From positions 3,270,796 to 3,334,795 of the forward strand of contig CP053450.1 in NCBI GenBank assembly GCA_013285505.1: a stretch of DNA of 64,000 nucleotides. Reading direction: 5' to 3'. How positions within the stretch are numbered: position 1 is the first letter of the stretch; every line of letters begins with the position of its first letter. The notes under the pieces were generated by a model. It searched no databases. It saw only the letters and a list, made by a program, of their open reading frames with translations, and had not been told where the DNA came from. The position numbers were made by a program, and so were the translations under genes. Below are positions 56,029-64,000 of this stretch, piece after piece. Source of the stretch: Planctomycetota bacterium (GTDB taxonomy: Bacteria; Planctomycetota; Phycisphaerae; Phycisphaerales; UBA1924).

Positions 56029-57118
56029 ATGCACGCACGGACGCTCACGATTCTGCTCCTCGCCGCGGCCACGCTCTGGCTGGCCGCGCCGGGCGCGCGC
56101 GCAGACCACGCTCCGCCTCGACCGCACAGCCCGGGTCGTCGGCGATGAGCCGCTCCGCTTGGGCGACATCGCCACGCTCAGCGGCGACCGGGCGGGCGAG
56201 CTCGGGGGGCTCATCCTCATCGAGGACCCCGCCGCACACCCCACCGACATCGACGGTTGGTGCCGCATTGAGGTTGATCTTGTCCGGAACACCATCGAGG
56301 CCCGCCTGGGCCCCGCCGCCGGCCTGGTTGCCGTCCAGGGCAGCGCCTGCGATATCCGCATCCTCGGCCGGGCCCGCCGCTCCGCCGAAACAACCGAGGC
56401 GGAGCCCGCCGAGCCCCGTGTGCACACCGCCGACACGCTCGTGGAGCTGCAGACGGTCCGCGGGGCGATCGCCCGCGAGATCTCCCGAATCCTCCAGACA
56501 CCGCCCGAGGCGCTCCGGCTCACCTTCGGCACTACCGACGCCGAGACGCTCGACACCCCCACCACGGGCCGCGTCATTCAGATCGACCCCGTCGGCTCCT
56601 CGGCGCGGATGCCGATCCGCGTCTCGCTGTACGAGCCCAACCGGCTGGTGCTGCGGGAATCGCTCCGGGTCGGCGTCTTGGTGCGCAGTCGGGTCGCCGT
56701 GGTCAGCCGGGCCGTCACCAAGCGCGCGATCATCGGGCCCGAGGACTTCCGGACAGAGACCCGCTGGGTCTCACCCACCGACAGCTTCGCCTCCCCCGAG
56801 ATCGCCCTGGGTGCCGCGGCGATGCGGAGCCTGAGCCCCGGCGAGGCGATCGAGTCCCGCCTTGTCGAGCCGCCCGTGGTCATCGAGAAGGGCGATCCGG
56901 CGATGGTCCGGGTGATCCTGGACGGGATCGTGCTCCGCCGCGCTGCGTACGCCCGCGAGCCCGGGCGGGCGGGTGAGACGATCGAGTTCTCGCCGCAGCA
57001 CGATCCGAAGACCCGATTCCGCGCCACGGTCATCGGCAAGGGCGAGGCCCAGGTCTGGACGTTCCAGAGCCCGCCTGAGCCCGGCACACCGGTTGCGTCC
57101 GGTGTTGCGACCGAATGA
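56029..57118 (+). CDS. flgA: flagella basal body P-ring formation protein FlgA (one frameshift)
   Basis: About 362 residues. ATG 56029 follows GGAGGT and leads into a signal peptide (TILLLAAATLWLAAP). The frame then shifts by an extra base in 56089-56100 to RAQTTLRLDRTARVVGD. The C-terminal half carries the SAF domain typical of FlgA (VVSRAVTKRAIIGPEDFRTE, LGAAAMRSLSPGEAIESRLV) and ends with KGDPAMVRVILDGIVL. FlgA is the periplasmic chaperone of FlgI. It is longer than the E. coli form because of an N-terminal domain. Its stop region overlaps a possible start of flgH. Confidence 0.85.
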
Positions 57119-57138
57119 CCCCCGACGCGGAGACGTGC

Positions 57139-57858
57139 ATGCAACGCGACCAGCTCCACCCCAATCGACGCACTACACCGGCTGTTCTTGCGCTCGGCGC
57201 AGCTCTCGCGCTGCCCGGTGTGGTGTCGGCCCAGACCTTCTATGACATGCAGTACGAGGTCCCGGTCAACGAGCTTGGCGATGCGGACCCGGCCGCGAAC
57301 CTGCGCGCGATGAGCATGCTCTACATCAGTGTGCCCGAGCCGCGGCAGTACGAGGTGCACGACCTGATCACGCTGATCATCGACGAGAGCAGCTCTGCGG
57401 AGAGCTCGCAGACGCTCGACACCAAGAAGGATTACGACATCGGCGCCGACGTGTCGGCGTTCCCCGATCTGCTCGAGCTGCTCGAGCTCCGTCTGCAGCC
57501 CGGCGACCGCTCCAACATCGCGTCTCTCGGCATCGACAGCAACCAGAAGTTCAAGGGCGAGGGCACGGCCAAGCGTTCGGACCGCTTCGTCGCGCGGATC
57601 ACCGCCGAGATCATCGACGTCAAGCCCAACGGCACGCTCGTGGTCGAGGCCCGCAAGACCGTGCAGTCGCAGGACGGTGAATCCAAGACGATCGTCCTCT
57701 CCGGCATCTGCCGTCAGGAGGACATCACCGATGCCAACACGCTGAACTCCTCTCAGCTGGCCAATCTGAACATCGCCCAGACCACCGAGGGCGAGGTCGC
57801 CAAGACCGCCAAGAAGGGTCTGATCCCCCGCGTCCTCGAGGCCATCTTCAACTTCTGA
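57139..57858 (+). CDS. flgH: flagellar L-ring protein FlgH
   Basis: A 239-residue intact protein from ATG 57139 (GGAG eight bases ahead); an ATG at 57115 overlapping the flgA stop is possible. The signal peptide ends near VVSAQ; no lipobox Cys is present. YEVHDLITLIIDESSSAESS, FKGEGTAKRSDRFVARITAE, VVEARKTVQSQDGESKTIVL and SGICRQEDITDANTLNSSQL are the FlgH signature stretches. It forms the outer-membrane ring of the flagellar basal body. Confidence 0.9.
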   Translation: MQRDQLHPNRRTTPAVLALGAALALPGVVSAQTFYDMQYEVPVNELGDADPAANLRAMSMLYISVPEPRQYEVHDLITLIIDESSSAESSQTLDTKKDYDIGADVSAFPDLLELLELRLQPGDRSNIASLGIDSNQKFKGEGTAKRSDRFVARITAEIIDVKPNGTLVVEARKTVQSQDGESKTIVLSGICRQEDITDANTLNSSQLANLNIAQTTEGEVAKTAKKGLIPRVLEAIFNF

Positions 57859-57895
57859 CCCGCTCCCCACCCACGACCTCGCCGGAGTTCCCCCG

Positions 57896-59003
57896 ATGAC
57901 ACGCCCGCTCGCGACAGTTCGTTTCCGCCTGCTCGCTCTCGCCTGCGTGCTGGGTCTTGCGCCCATCGCGACCGCTCAGACCGTCACCGTCCGCGAGATC
58001 GCGCGGCTGAGCACCGAGGGCGGCTACGACCTGCAGGGCATCGGCCTCGTGATGGGCCTGCCCGGCACCGGCGACTCTGGCAAGGAACTCGCCACCGCGC
58101 GACCGCTGGCCCGGGTCCTCGAGCTCAACGGCAACCCCATCCCCGACCTCAAGCAGCTCGAGAAGACCAAGAGCGTGGCGCTGGTGATGGTCACCTGCCG
58201 CGTGCCGCGGGGTGGCGCCCGCAAGAACGACCAACTCGACGTCACCATCTCGACGATCGGCAGCGCCCAGAGCCTCGAGGGTGGGCAGCTCTTCGTGGCC
58301 TCCCTTCTCGGGCCTGTCCCGGGGAGCCCGGTCTTCGCGATGGCCTCGGGGCCGGTCATGCTGCTGGACCCCTCGATCGCCACGACCGCCCGCGTCGCCG
58401 GCGGCGCACATCATCCGCGACCTGGTCGCTCCGGCGCCGGACACGCACTTCAAGCTGGTGCTCGAGCCCCACTACCGCGGCTACGCCTCGGCGGCCCAGG
58501 TCGCCACGGCGATCAACGACAACTACTTCGCGTCGCCCTCGGCCCTCGGCCAGCGCGTCGCGCGGGCCGTGGACGACCGCGAGGTGCTCGTGATCATCCC
58601 GGAGGGCGAACGCCCCGACCCCACGCCCTTCGTCGCCGACATCATGATCACGCAACTGGCCACCGAGCTGCTCAAGCTCCCGGCCCGCGTCATCTGCAAC
58701 GTTCGCTCGGGCACGATCACCTTCACCGGCGATGTCCGCATCAGCCCGGTGGCGGTCTCGGCCAACGGCATCAACATCTCCTCGACCACGCCCCCGCTGA
58801 TCCCCACGCCGGCGGACCCGCTGGTGAGCCAGACCGAGTGGCTCGGCATCTCGACCGAGGACGCCAGCACGACCAGCGGCACGCGGCTGCAGGATCTCCT
58901 CGACGCCTTCGCCCAGCTGCAGGTCCCCGCGAGCGACAAGATCAAGATCATCCAGCAGATCCACAAAATGGGCAAGCTCCACGCCGAGCTGGTGATGGAG
59001 TAA
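57896..59003 (+). CDS. flgI: flagellar P-ring protein FlgI (one frameshift)
   Basis: About 368 residues. ATG follows GGAG, and a signal peptide ends at IATAQT. GYDLQGIGLVMGLPGTGDSG is a family hallmark. A base is extra at 58398-58404; afterwards AHIIRDLVAPAPDTHFKLVL and GTITFTGDVRISPVAVSANG continue the protein. It forms the periplasmic P ring around the rod, assisted by FlgA. It is in its usual place after flgH and ends three bases before the next ATG. Confidence 0.9.
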
Positions 59004-59006
59004 CCG

Positions 59007-59450
59007 ATGCAGGTCACCAGCACATCACTGCCCACACCCTTCGCCGGCGACGCCTCACGCGGCACCCTGCTGCCGGACGCCTCGCTCACCCGCGAGCAAG
59101 CCGATTTCTCCCGCATCCTCTCCATGTCCGGCGCCGCCGAGGTCGGCAAGGCTGACGACAGCGCCGACGCGAACGACACGTCCGCCAACGACCGGGCCCG
59201 CGAGACGGCCGAGCGGCTGGTCGCGGTGGTCCTTGTCCAGCCCATTCTCAAGCAGATGCGCGAGAGCAACCAGGCCGCGGAGCCCTTCAAGCCCACGCGC
59301 GGGGAACAGCAGTTCCAGTCCATGCTCGATGCCAAATTTGCGCAGGAGATCACCCAGTCGGCGCGATTCCCACTCGTGGACCGGCTGGCACGGGATATGC
59401 GTCAGCAACTGCGCACGGATGCGCAGCCTCAGTTCACCGCCACCGCCTGA
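59007..59450 (+). CDS. flgJ: rod-binding protein (FlgJ N-terminal domain type)
   Basis: A 147-residue protein. Only the rod-capping part is present: ETAERLVAVVLVQPILKQMR and GEQQFQSMLDAKFAQEITQS, the two conserved helices of FlgJ-N. The peptidoglycan hydrolase domain of enterobacterial FlgJ is absent, as in many other phyla. The first 60 residues are low-complexity Asp/Ala/Ser. Start lies three bases after the flgI stop region. Confidence 0.8.
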   Translation: MQVTSTSLPTPFAGDASRGTLLPDASLTREQADFSRILSMSGAAEVGKADDSADANDTSANDRARETAERLVAVVLVQPILKQMRESNQAAEPFKPTRGEQQFQSMLDAKFAQEITQSARFPLVDRLARDMRQQLRTDAQPQFTATA

Positions 59451-59491
59451 GCACACGGCAGGCACAAGGCAAAGCCGGAGGAGCCGGCGAT

Positions 59492-60052
59492 ATGACCAAC
59501 GCGACCACCACAAATCCGTCCGCCCGCCACCGCGCCATGACCAACCGCTCGCCCGAGCGGTCGCAGGACGATCTGCACGGCGACCTGCACGACCTGCTGA
59601 GCGAGCTGGTCAGCGCCCACGAGGCGCTGCTGGTCGCGGCCGGTGAGCACCGCGAGTCGCTCCGCACCGCCGACACCAACGCGATGGCCGAGGCCTCGGT
59701 CCGGGTGGACGCGATCTGCCGCGAGATCGCGCGTCTCGACGAGCAACGCAAGCTGCTGACTACGAGAATCACCCCCGACCAGCCCGAGGCCACGCTCTCG
59801 TACTTGGCCTCGACGCTGCCCGAACCCCAGCGGGGCACGGCCCTCGAATTGGCAACCAAGCTCCGCGAACTGATCATCAGCGCCCGCACCGAGCAGCGAC
59901 GCCTCCGGGCCGCGGCCGACGCCATGTTGTCCCACGTCCGCGGCATCGTCCAGCAGATCCAGCAGAGCCTCAATCACGCCGGCACCTACGGCCGCGCCGG
60001 GCGGGTTGACGCCGGTGCCACCGTCGTCACCGGCTTCGACATGACCTCGTAA
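59492..60052 (+). CDS. flgN: FlgN-like flagellar export chaperone
   Basis: A 186-residue protein of mostly long helices: DDLHGDLHDLLSELVSAHEA, ALLVAAGEHRESLRTADTNA and LDEQRKLLTTRI match the FlgN family, which binds FlgK and FlgL before export. Their genes follow immediately, which supports the call. The disordered N-terminal 25 residues and the small Gly-rich tail are unremarkable. Similarity is loose, so this rests on helix pattern and context. GGAGGAG lies some 13 bases before the ATG. Confidence 0.75.
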   Translation: MTNATTTNPSARHRAMTNRSPERSQDDLHGDLHDLLSELVSAHEALLVAAGEHRESLRTADTNAMAEASVRVDAICREIARLDEQRKLLTTRITPDQPEATLSYLASTLPEPQRGTALELATKLRELIISARTEQRRLRAAADAMLSHVRGIVQQIQQSLNHAGTYGRAGRVDAGATVVTGFDMTS

Positions 60053-60082
60053 GCACCCTCCAAGGACCACCCCGAGCACCCC

Positions 60083-61819
60083 ATGAGCCTCACCTCAGCC
60101 ATGCTGATCGGACGGAGCGGACTGACCGCCAGTCAGGCCGGGGTCCAGGTCGCGGCCAACAACATCGCCAACGCCTCCACGCCCGGCTATTCGCGACAGA
60201 TCATGTCGCTGCTGCCGACGCGTGGGCAGACGATCAACGCCTACGGCAGCGTCGGGCGGGGTGTCAGCATCGGCGGCATCGCCCGGCAGGTCTCGGATGC
60301 CGTCCAGGCACGGCTGTGGTCGAGCCAGGCCCAGTACGCCTCCGCCTCGGCGCAGCTCGATTCGCTGAGCGCCCTCGAGGCCACACTTCAGGAACTCACC
60401 GGCAACGACCTCTCGAGCGAGCTGGCCAGCTTCTTCGGCGGGTGGTCCGGGGCGGCGAATCTCGAGAACTCCAACACCCTCGTGGTGCAGCAGGGCCAGC
60501 GCCTCGCCGAGTTCATGCACAACATCCGGAGCGACGTCCTCGACGTCCGTCAGCAGATCCAGTCGCAGCTCGACGGCCTCGCCGGCCGCGCCAACGAGCT
60601 GCTCGACGGCATCGCCGACCTCAACAAATCGATCGTCCGCACCGAACGCGGCGCCGCCCAAGCCAACGCCCTGCGCGACCAGCGGGACATGCTCGTCACC
60701 AGCCTCAGCGAGCTGGTCGATACCAACATCGTCGAGCAGGCCGACGGGCAGTACGACGTGCTGGTCGCCGGCACGCCGGTTGTCCTCGGCGCGCGCAATC
60801 TCGGCATCAACGTCCGTGTCGATGCCGACGGCTCGCGCCTCACCTCGACGGTTGTGCTCAGCACGAACGGCCAGCCGCTCCCCATCGACGGCGGCATGAT
60901 CGGCGGCCTGCTCGCCAGCCGCGACATCGGCATCGAGGAAACCCTCGGCACGCTCGACGACATCGCCTCCCAGCTCATCTTCGAGGTTAACAAGCTCCAC
61001 TCCACGGGCATCCCCACCCCGGGGCTGACCTCCACCAGTTCGCTCCGCACGATCCCGAGCGCCGACCGCACCACCGCGATCAACTCGCCGCTCAACGCCG
61101 CGTTCGCGGACCTGCCCTTCCAGGCGGTCAACGGCGGGTTCACCGTCAACGTCACGCACAAGGACAGCGGCCTCTCCGAGACGGTCCGCATCGATGTGGA
61201 CCTGGACGGCATCACCAACGCCGGCGTGCCGGGCTACGACGACGACACCTCGGTCGAGGACATCCGCGCCGCGCTCAACGGCGTGGACAACCTCACCGCT
61301 ACCTTTGGCGCCGACGGGCGCCTGCAGATTACCGCCGACGCCGGCTACGAGGTTGCCTTCGCCGACGACACCTCCGACGTGCTCGCGGTCCTCGGGGTGA
61401 ACGCCTACTTCCGCGGCACCACCGCTGCGGACATCAACGTCCGGGGCGACCTGCTCGACGACCCGAGCCTGCTGGCCACCGCCAAGATGATCGGCGACAC
61501 CGTCGTGGACAACGGCACCTCGCTGGCCATCGCCAACCTCCAGGACAACGGGGTCGATGCTCTCTCTGGCAACAGCCTGCAGGAGCACTGGGCCCAGCGC
61601 GTGCAACGCATCGCCGTCGATACCGAGTTTGCCCAGGACCGCCTCCAGTCGACCGCGATCGTCAGCGAGAGCCTCGAGGCCCAGCGCGCGGCCGCCAGCG
61701 GCGTCAGCATCGACGAAGAGTCGATCAACCTTATCAATTACCAGAAGCAGTACGAGGGCTCGGCCCGCGTGATCTCCGTCGCCCGCGAACTCCTCGACAC
61801 GCTGCTCGCCAGCGTCTAG
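60083..61819 (+). CDS. flgK: flagellar hook-associated protein 1 FlgK
   Basis: A 578-residue intact protein. RSGLTASQAGVQVAANNIAN and ASTPGYSRQ at the N-terminus, SELASFFGGWSGAANLENS, LVVQQGQRLAEFMHNIRSDV and ANELLDGIADLNKSIVRTER in the coiled arm, and the C-terminal ASGVSIDEESINLINYQKQY followed by ARVISVARELLDTLL are the FlgK hallmarks. A central insert of about 200 residues (DIRAALNGVDNLTATFGADG) forms an outer domain. FlgK joins hook and filament. Confidence 0.95.
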   Translation: MSLTSAMLIGRSGLTASQAGVQVAANNIANASTPGYSRQIMSLLPTRGQTINAYGSVGRGVSIGGIARQVSDAVQARLWSSQAQYASASAQLDSLSALEATLQELTGNDLSSELASFFGGWSGAANLENSNTLVVQQGQRLAEFMHNIRSDVLDVRQQIQSQLDGLAGRANELLDGIADLNKSIVRTERGAAQANALRDQRDMLVTSLSELVDTNIVEQADGQYDVLVAGTPVVLGARNLGINVRVDADGSRLTSTVVLSTNGQPLPIDGGMIGGLLASRDIGIEETLGTLDDIASQLIFEVNKLHSTGIPTPGLTSTSSLRTIPSADRTTAINSPLNAAFADLPFQAVNGGFTVNVTHKDSGLSETVRIDVDLDGITNAGVPGYDDDTSVEDIRAALNGVDNLTATFGADGRLQITADAGYEVAFADDTSDVLAVLGVNAYFRGTTAADINVRGDLLDDPSLLATAKMIGDTVVDNGTSLAIANLQDNGVDALSGNSLQEHWAQRVQRIAVDTEFAQDRLQSTAIVSESLEAQRAAASGVSIDEESINLINYQKQYEGSARVISVARELLDTLLASV

Positions 61820-61831
61820 GCGCACCGCACC

Positions 61832-63907
61832 ATGTCAAGCATCCCCTCCAATCTCGGACGCGTCCCCGACCTGCTCAGGTCGCAGTATTCGCTGTCCACG
61901 ATCAACCGCACCAACCTCGACATCTTCCGGATCGCCAACCAGCTCTCGACCGGCAAGGCCATCCTGCGGCCGTCGGACGATTCGGTCAAAGCCGCCTCGA
62001 TCGCCGCCGTCCAGACCCGGATCGACCGCGCCGAGCAGCTCTCACGCAACCTCCAGGTCGCCGACAGCTCGCTCGCGACGCTCGACCAGGCCCTCGGCGA
62101 GGCCGGCGATCTGCTGCTCGAGGCCCAATCGATCGCCAGCGAACAGGTCAGCTTCGGCTCGAGCGAGGGCGAGCGGGCGAGCCAGGCCATCGTCATCCAG
62201 TCCATCATCGACGGGCTCTACCAGATCGCCAACCGCGACTCGCGCGTCGGCCACGTCTTCGCCGGGAGCACGCCGAACGACCAGCCGCTCACCGCTTTCC
62301 TTGGGGGCTACCGGTACACCGGCCGCGGCCCGGGCATGACCACCGACCTCGACCTCAACGGCTCCATCCCCGTCACCCTCGGCGGTGACACGCTGCTCGG
62401 CAACACCTCGAGCCGCGTCCGGGGCACGTCAGACCTCGACCCGGACCTGACCGCCGACTCCCGCCTGGCCAACCTCGACGGCGCCCGCGGCATCGGTGTG
62501 CAGCGTGGTGTGGTGAACTTCGCCTTTGACGGCGGCACGCCGCAGTCGATCGACCTCTCCACCGCCGAGACCGTCGACGACGTCATCGACCGGGTCACCG
62601 CCGCGATTCTCGCCTACGAGACCGAGAACGAGCTCACCGTGCTGGGCCCCGGTGGCGTCTCCTTCGACGGCAACGCGCTCACCATCGATGTGGACGACGC
62701 CGGTGGGACCAACCCCGCGCTCGTGTTCTCCGATGTCGGCACCGGGACCACCGCCCTCGACCTGGGCCTCGCCGCCGATGACGAGTCGCTCGCCTTCGAC
62801 GCCGCCACCAGCGACGGCATCAACCTGAACCCGCGGCTGTCCTGGAACACCCCGCTCTCGAGCCTCCGCGGCCTCGACGACGTCGATCTCGGCAGGATCC
62901 GCCTCCGGGCCCACGGTGTCACCCGGACCGTTGACCTCGCCGGATCCGAGAGCCTGCAGGACATCCGCAACCGCATCGAGGCCTCGGGCCTGGGCGTCCG
63001 CGTCGAGATCAACGCCGAAGGCACCGGCATCAACGTCTACAACGAGGTCGCCTCCAGCGCCGAGAGCGCCCTCTCGATTGAGGAGGTCGAGGACAACGAC
63101 GGCACCGCCTCGGCCCTGGGCATCCGCACCCTCGACACCGCCACCCGCCTGTCGGAGTTCAACGAGGGGCGGGGCGTGCGGTACATCACCGGCGCGGTAG
63201 ACCCCGACTCAGGCGACCCCGACTCGAGCCTCGACATCGACTTTACCATCACGCTGGGCAACGGCGGGACCATCGACGTCAACTTCGGACCCGGCGACAT
63301 GGCGACCGTCGAGACCATGCTCGAGGCCATCAACACCCAGGCCGCCGACCAGCTCGCCGACCAGGGCATGGCCAGCAGCCTCTTTACCGCCTCGCTGGCG
63401 ACCGATGGCAACGGCATCGTGCTGGCCCAGGACAACACCGCCGGCGGGATGTCGGACCCCATCACGATCGAGCCCCGCAACAACTCCCAGGCCGCGGCCG
63501 ACCTCGGGCTGCTCGGGGGTGAGCGGAGCGACGACGGCTCGAGCATCGTCGGCGACGACCGGGCGAAGATCCGGCCGCAGAACGTCTTCTCGTGGCTGAT
63601 CGACCTTCGGGACAGCCTGACGGGCAACAGCACCTCTGGCATAGGGATTGCGGGGGAGAACATCGGAAACGCCGTCGACACGCTCGCAGAGACGCGGGCC
63701 CTCGTCGGCGGCTACGCCAACCGGGTCGGTCGCGAGACCGACGCCCTGGAGGACCGGAACGTGCTCGACGCCAGCCTGCTCAGCCAACTGCAAGACGCAG
63801 ACTTTGCGCAGGCCGCGACGCAGCTCTCGCTGCTGCAGACCCAGCTGCAGGCCGCCCTGCAGACCACAGCGTCGATCTCCAGCCTCTCGCTGCTGAACTA
63901 TCTGTGA
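61832..63907 (+). CDS. flgL: flagellar hook-associated protein 3 FlgL, unusually long
   Basis: A 691-residue intact protein. Flagellin N-terminal helices are clear (LLRSQYSLSTINRTNLDIFR, ANQLSTGKAILRPSDDSVKA) and so are the C-terminal ones (VGRETDALEDRNVLDASLLS, then QAATQLSLLQTQLQAALQTT). The middle is about twice the usual size: two or three similar beta-rich modules (INLNPRLSWNTPLSSLRGLD, LRAHGVTRTVDLAGSESLQD, IRNRIEASGLGVRV), like the D2/D3 outer domains of flagellins. Short spacing after flgK (12 bases) shows coupling. Confidence 0.9.
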   Translation: MSSIPSNLGRVPDLLRSQYSLSTINRTNLDIFRIANQLSTGKAILRPSDDSVKAASIAAVQTRIDRAEQLSRNLQVADSSLATLDQALGEAGDLLLEAQSIASEQVSFGSSEGERASQAIVIQSIIDGLYQIANRDSRVGHVFAGSTPNDQPLTAFLGGYRYTGRGPGMTTDLDLNGSIPVTLGGDTLLGNTSSRVRGTSDLDPDLTADSRLANLDGARGIGVQRGVVNFAFDGGTPQSIDLSTAETVDDVIDRVTAAILAYETENELTVLGPGGVSFDGNALTIDVDDAGGTNPALVFSDVGTGTTALDLGLAADDESLAFDAATSDGINLNPRLSWNTPLSSLRGLDDVDLGRIRLRAHGVTRTVDLAGSESLQDIRNRIEASGLGVRVEINAEGTGINVYNEVASSAESALSIEEVEDNDGTASALGIRTLDTATRLSEFNEGRGVRYITGAVDPDSGDPDSSLDIDFTITLGNGGTIDVNFGPGDMATVETMLEAINTQAADQLADQGMASSLFTASLATDGNGIVLAQDNTAGGMSDPITIEPRNNSQAAADLGLLGGERSDDGSSIVGDDRAKIRPQNVFSWLIDLRDSLTGNSTSGIGIAGENIGNAVDTLAETRALVGGYANRVGRETDALEDRNVLDASLLSQLQDADFAQAATQLSLLQTQLQAALQTTASISSLSLLNYL

Positions 63908-63923
63908 CGGGGAAGAGAGTGAA

Positions 63924-63954
63924 ACCGGCGGCTCGGGGAGACCCGATCACCGGT
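63924..63954 (+). terminator. possible hairpin after flgL
   Basis: ACCGG and CCGGT enclose an inner hairpin TCGGG/CCCGA with a GAGA loop, 17 bases after the flgL stop, followed by ATTTAAAA rather than a T tract. It may be a weak terminator, or simply a leader structure of a gene beyond the window. Confidence 0.3.
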
Positions 63955-64000
63955 ATTTAAAAGCAAGCCAGGACCCGTCTCGGCCGCGGGTCTGATCGAG

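Overview
The window looks like chromosomal DNA of a planctomycete, most likely of the class Phycisphaerae. Supporting signs are high G+C coding sequence, a DUF1592/DUF1552 cytochrome-type gene pair, secreted proteins ending in a small PAPG/PLP...RRR tail, a protein with a C-terminal dockerin ending in Gly-Cys, an LEPR-xLL beta-helix protein, three membrane proteins with a CxxC...CPECG zinc ribbon, and a complete-looking flagellar rod/hook gene run.

Layout. 1-2117 is an accessory edge: one orphan gene of lower G+C between 18-bp direct repeats, then small minus-strand ORFs with their own terminator, ending at a tRNA-Ile2(CAU) gene. 2490-7908 holds two secreted PEP-CTERM-like proteins and the DUF1552/DUF1592 pair. 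8038-18972 mixes metabolic and regulatory genes (amidohydrolase, saccharopine-dehydrogenase-like protein, PrmC, sulfotransferase, two zinc-ribbon paralogs, dockerin protein, GAF/receiver protein) with a dense set of repeats. 19135-22979 is an ABC-2 exporter operon of the gliding-motility type (ATPase, permease, GldG-like). 23008-30271 carries a Cys/Met lyase, an M28 peptidase and a three-gene membrane/TPR operon. 30432-34902 is an operon running ppa, hpt, PH-domain/coaE, rho. 35004-37959 has an ArsR-SRPBCC regulator with a perfect palindromic operator, an orphan gene and pgi.

37960-42108 is a genomic island. Dispersed repeats flank a translationally coupled protein kinase plus TIM-barrel-like protein, convergent with a winged-helix/nuclease-like gene. 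G+C is visibly lower than on either side. This is the best candidate for an undescribed system. 42109-54129 returns to housekeeping (aroK, trpF, rhomboid protease, citrate synthase, rpsP, trmD) with a large LEPR-xLL beta-helix protein, a SnoaL-like protein and a SET protein. 54353-63907 is a flagellar operon in the order flgF, flgG, flgA, flgH, flgI, flgJ-like, flgN-like, flgK, flgL.

Quality warning. At least 25 one- or two-base frameshifts and one in-frame stop break 14 otherwise conserved genes, including essential ones (coaE, trmD). Most lie in short C/G homopolymers or GC dinucleotide runs. This fits consensus error in a draft or metagenome assembly much better than real pseudogenisation, so broken genes are given here as single spans with the shift positions noted.
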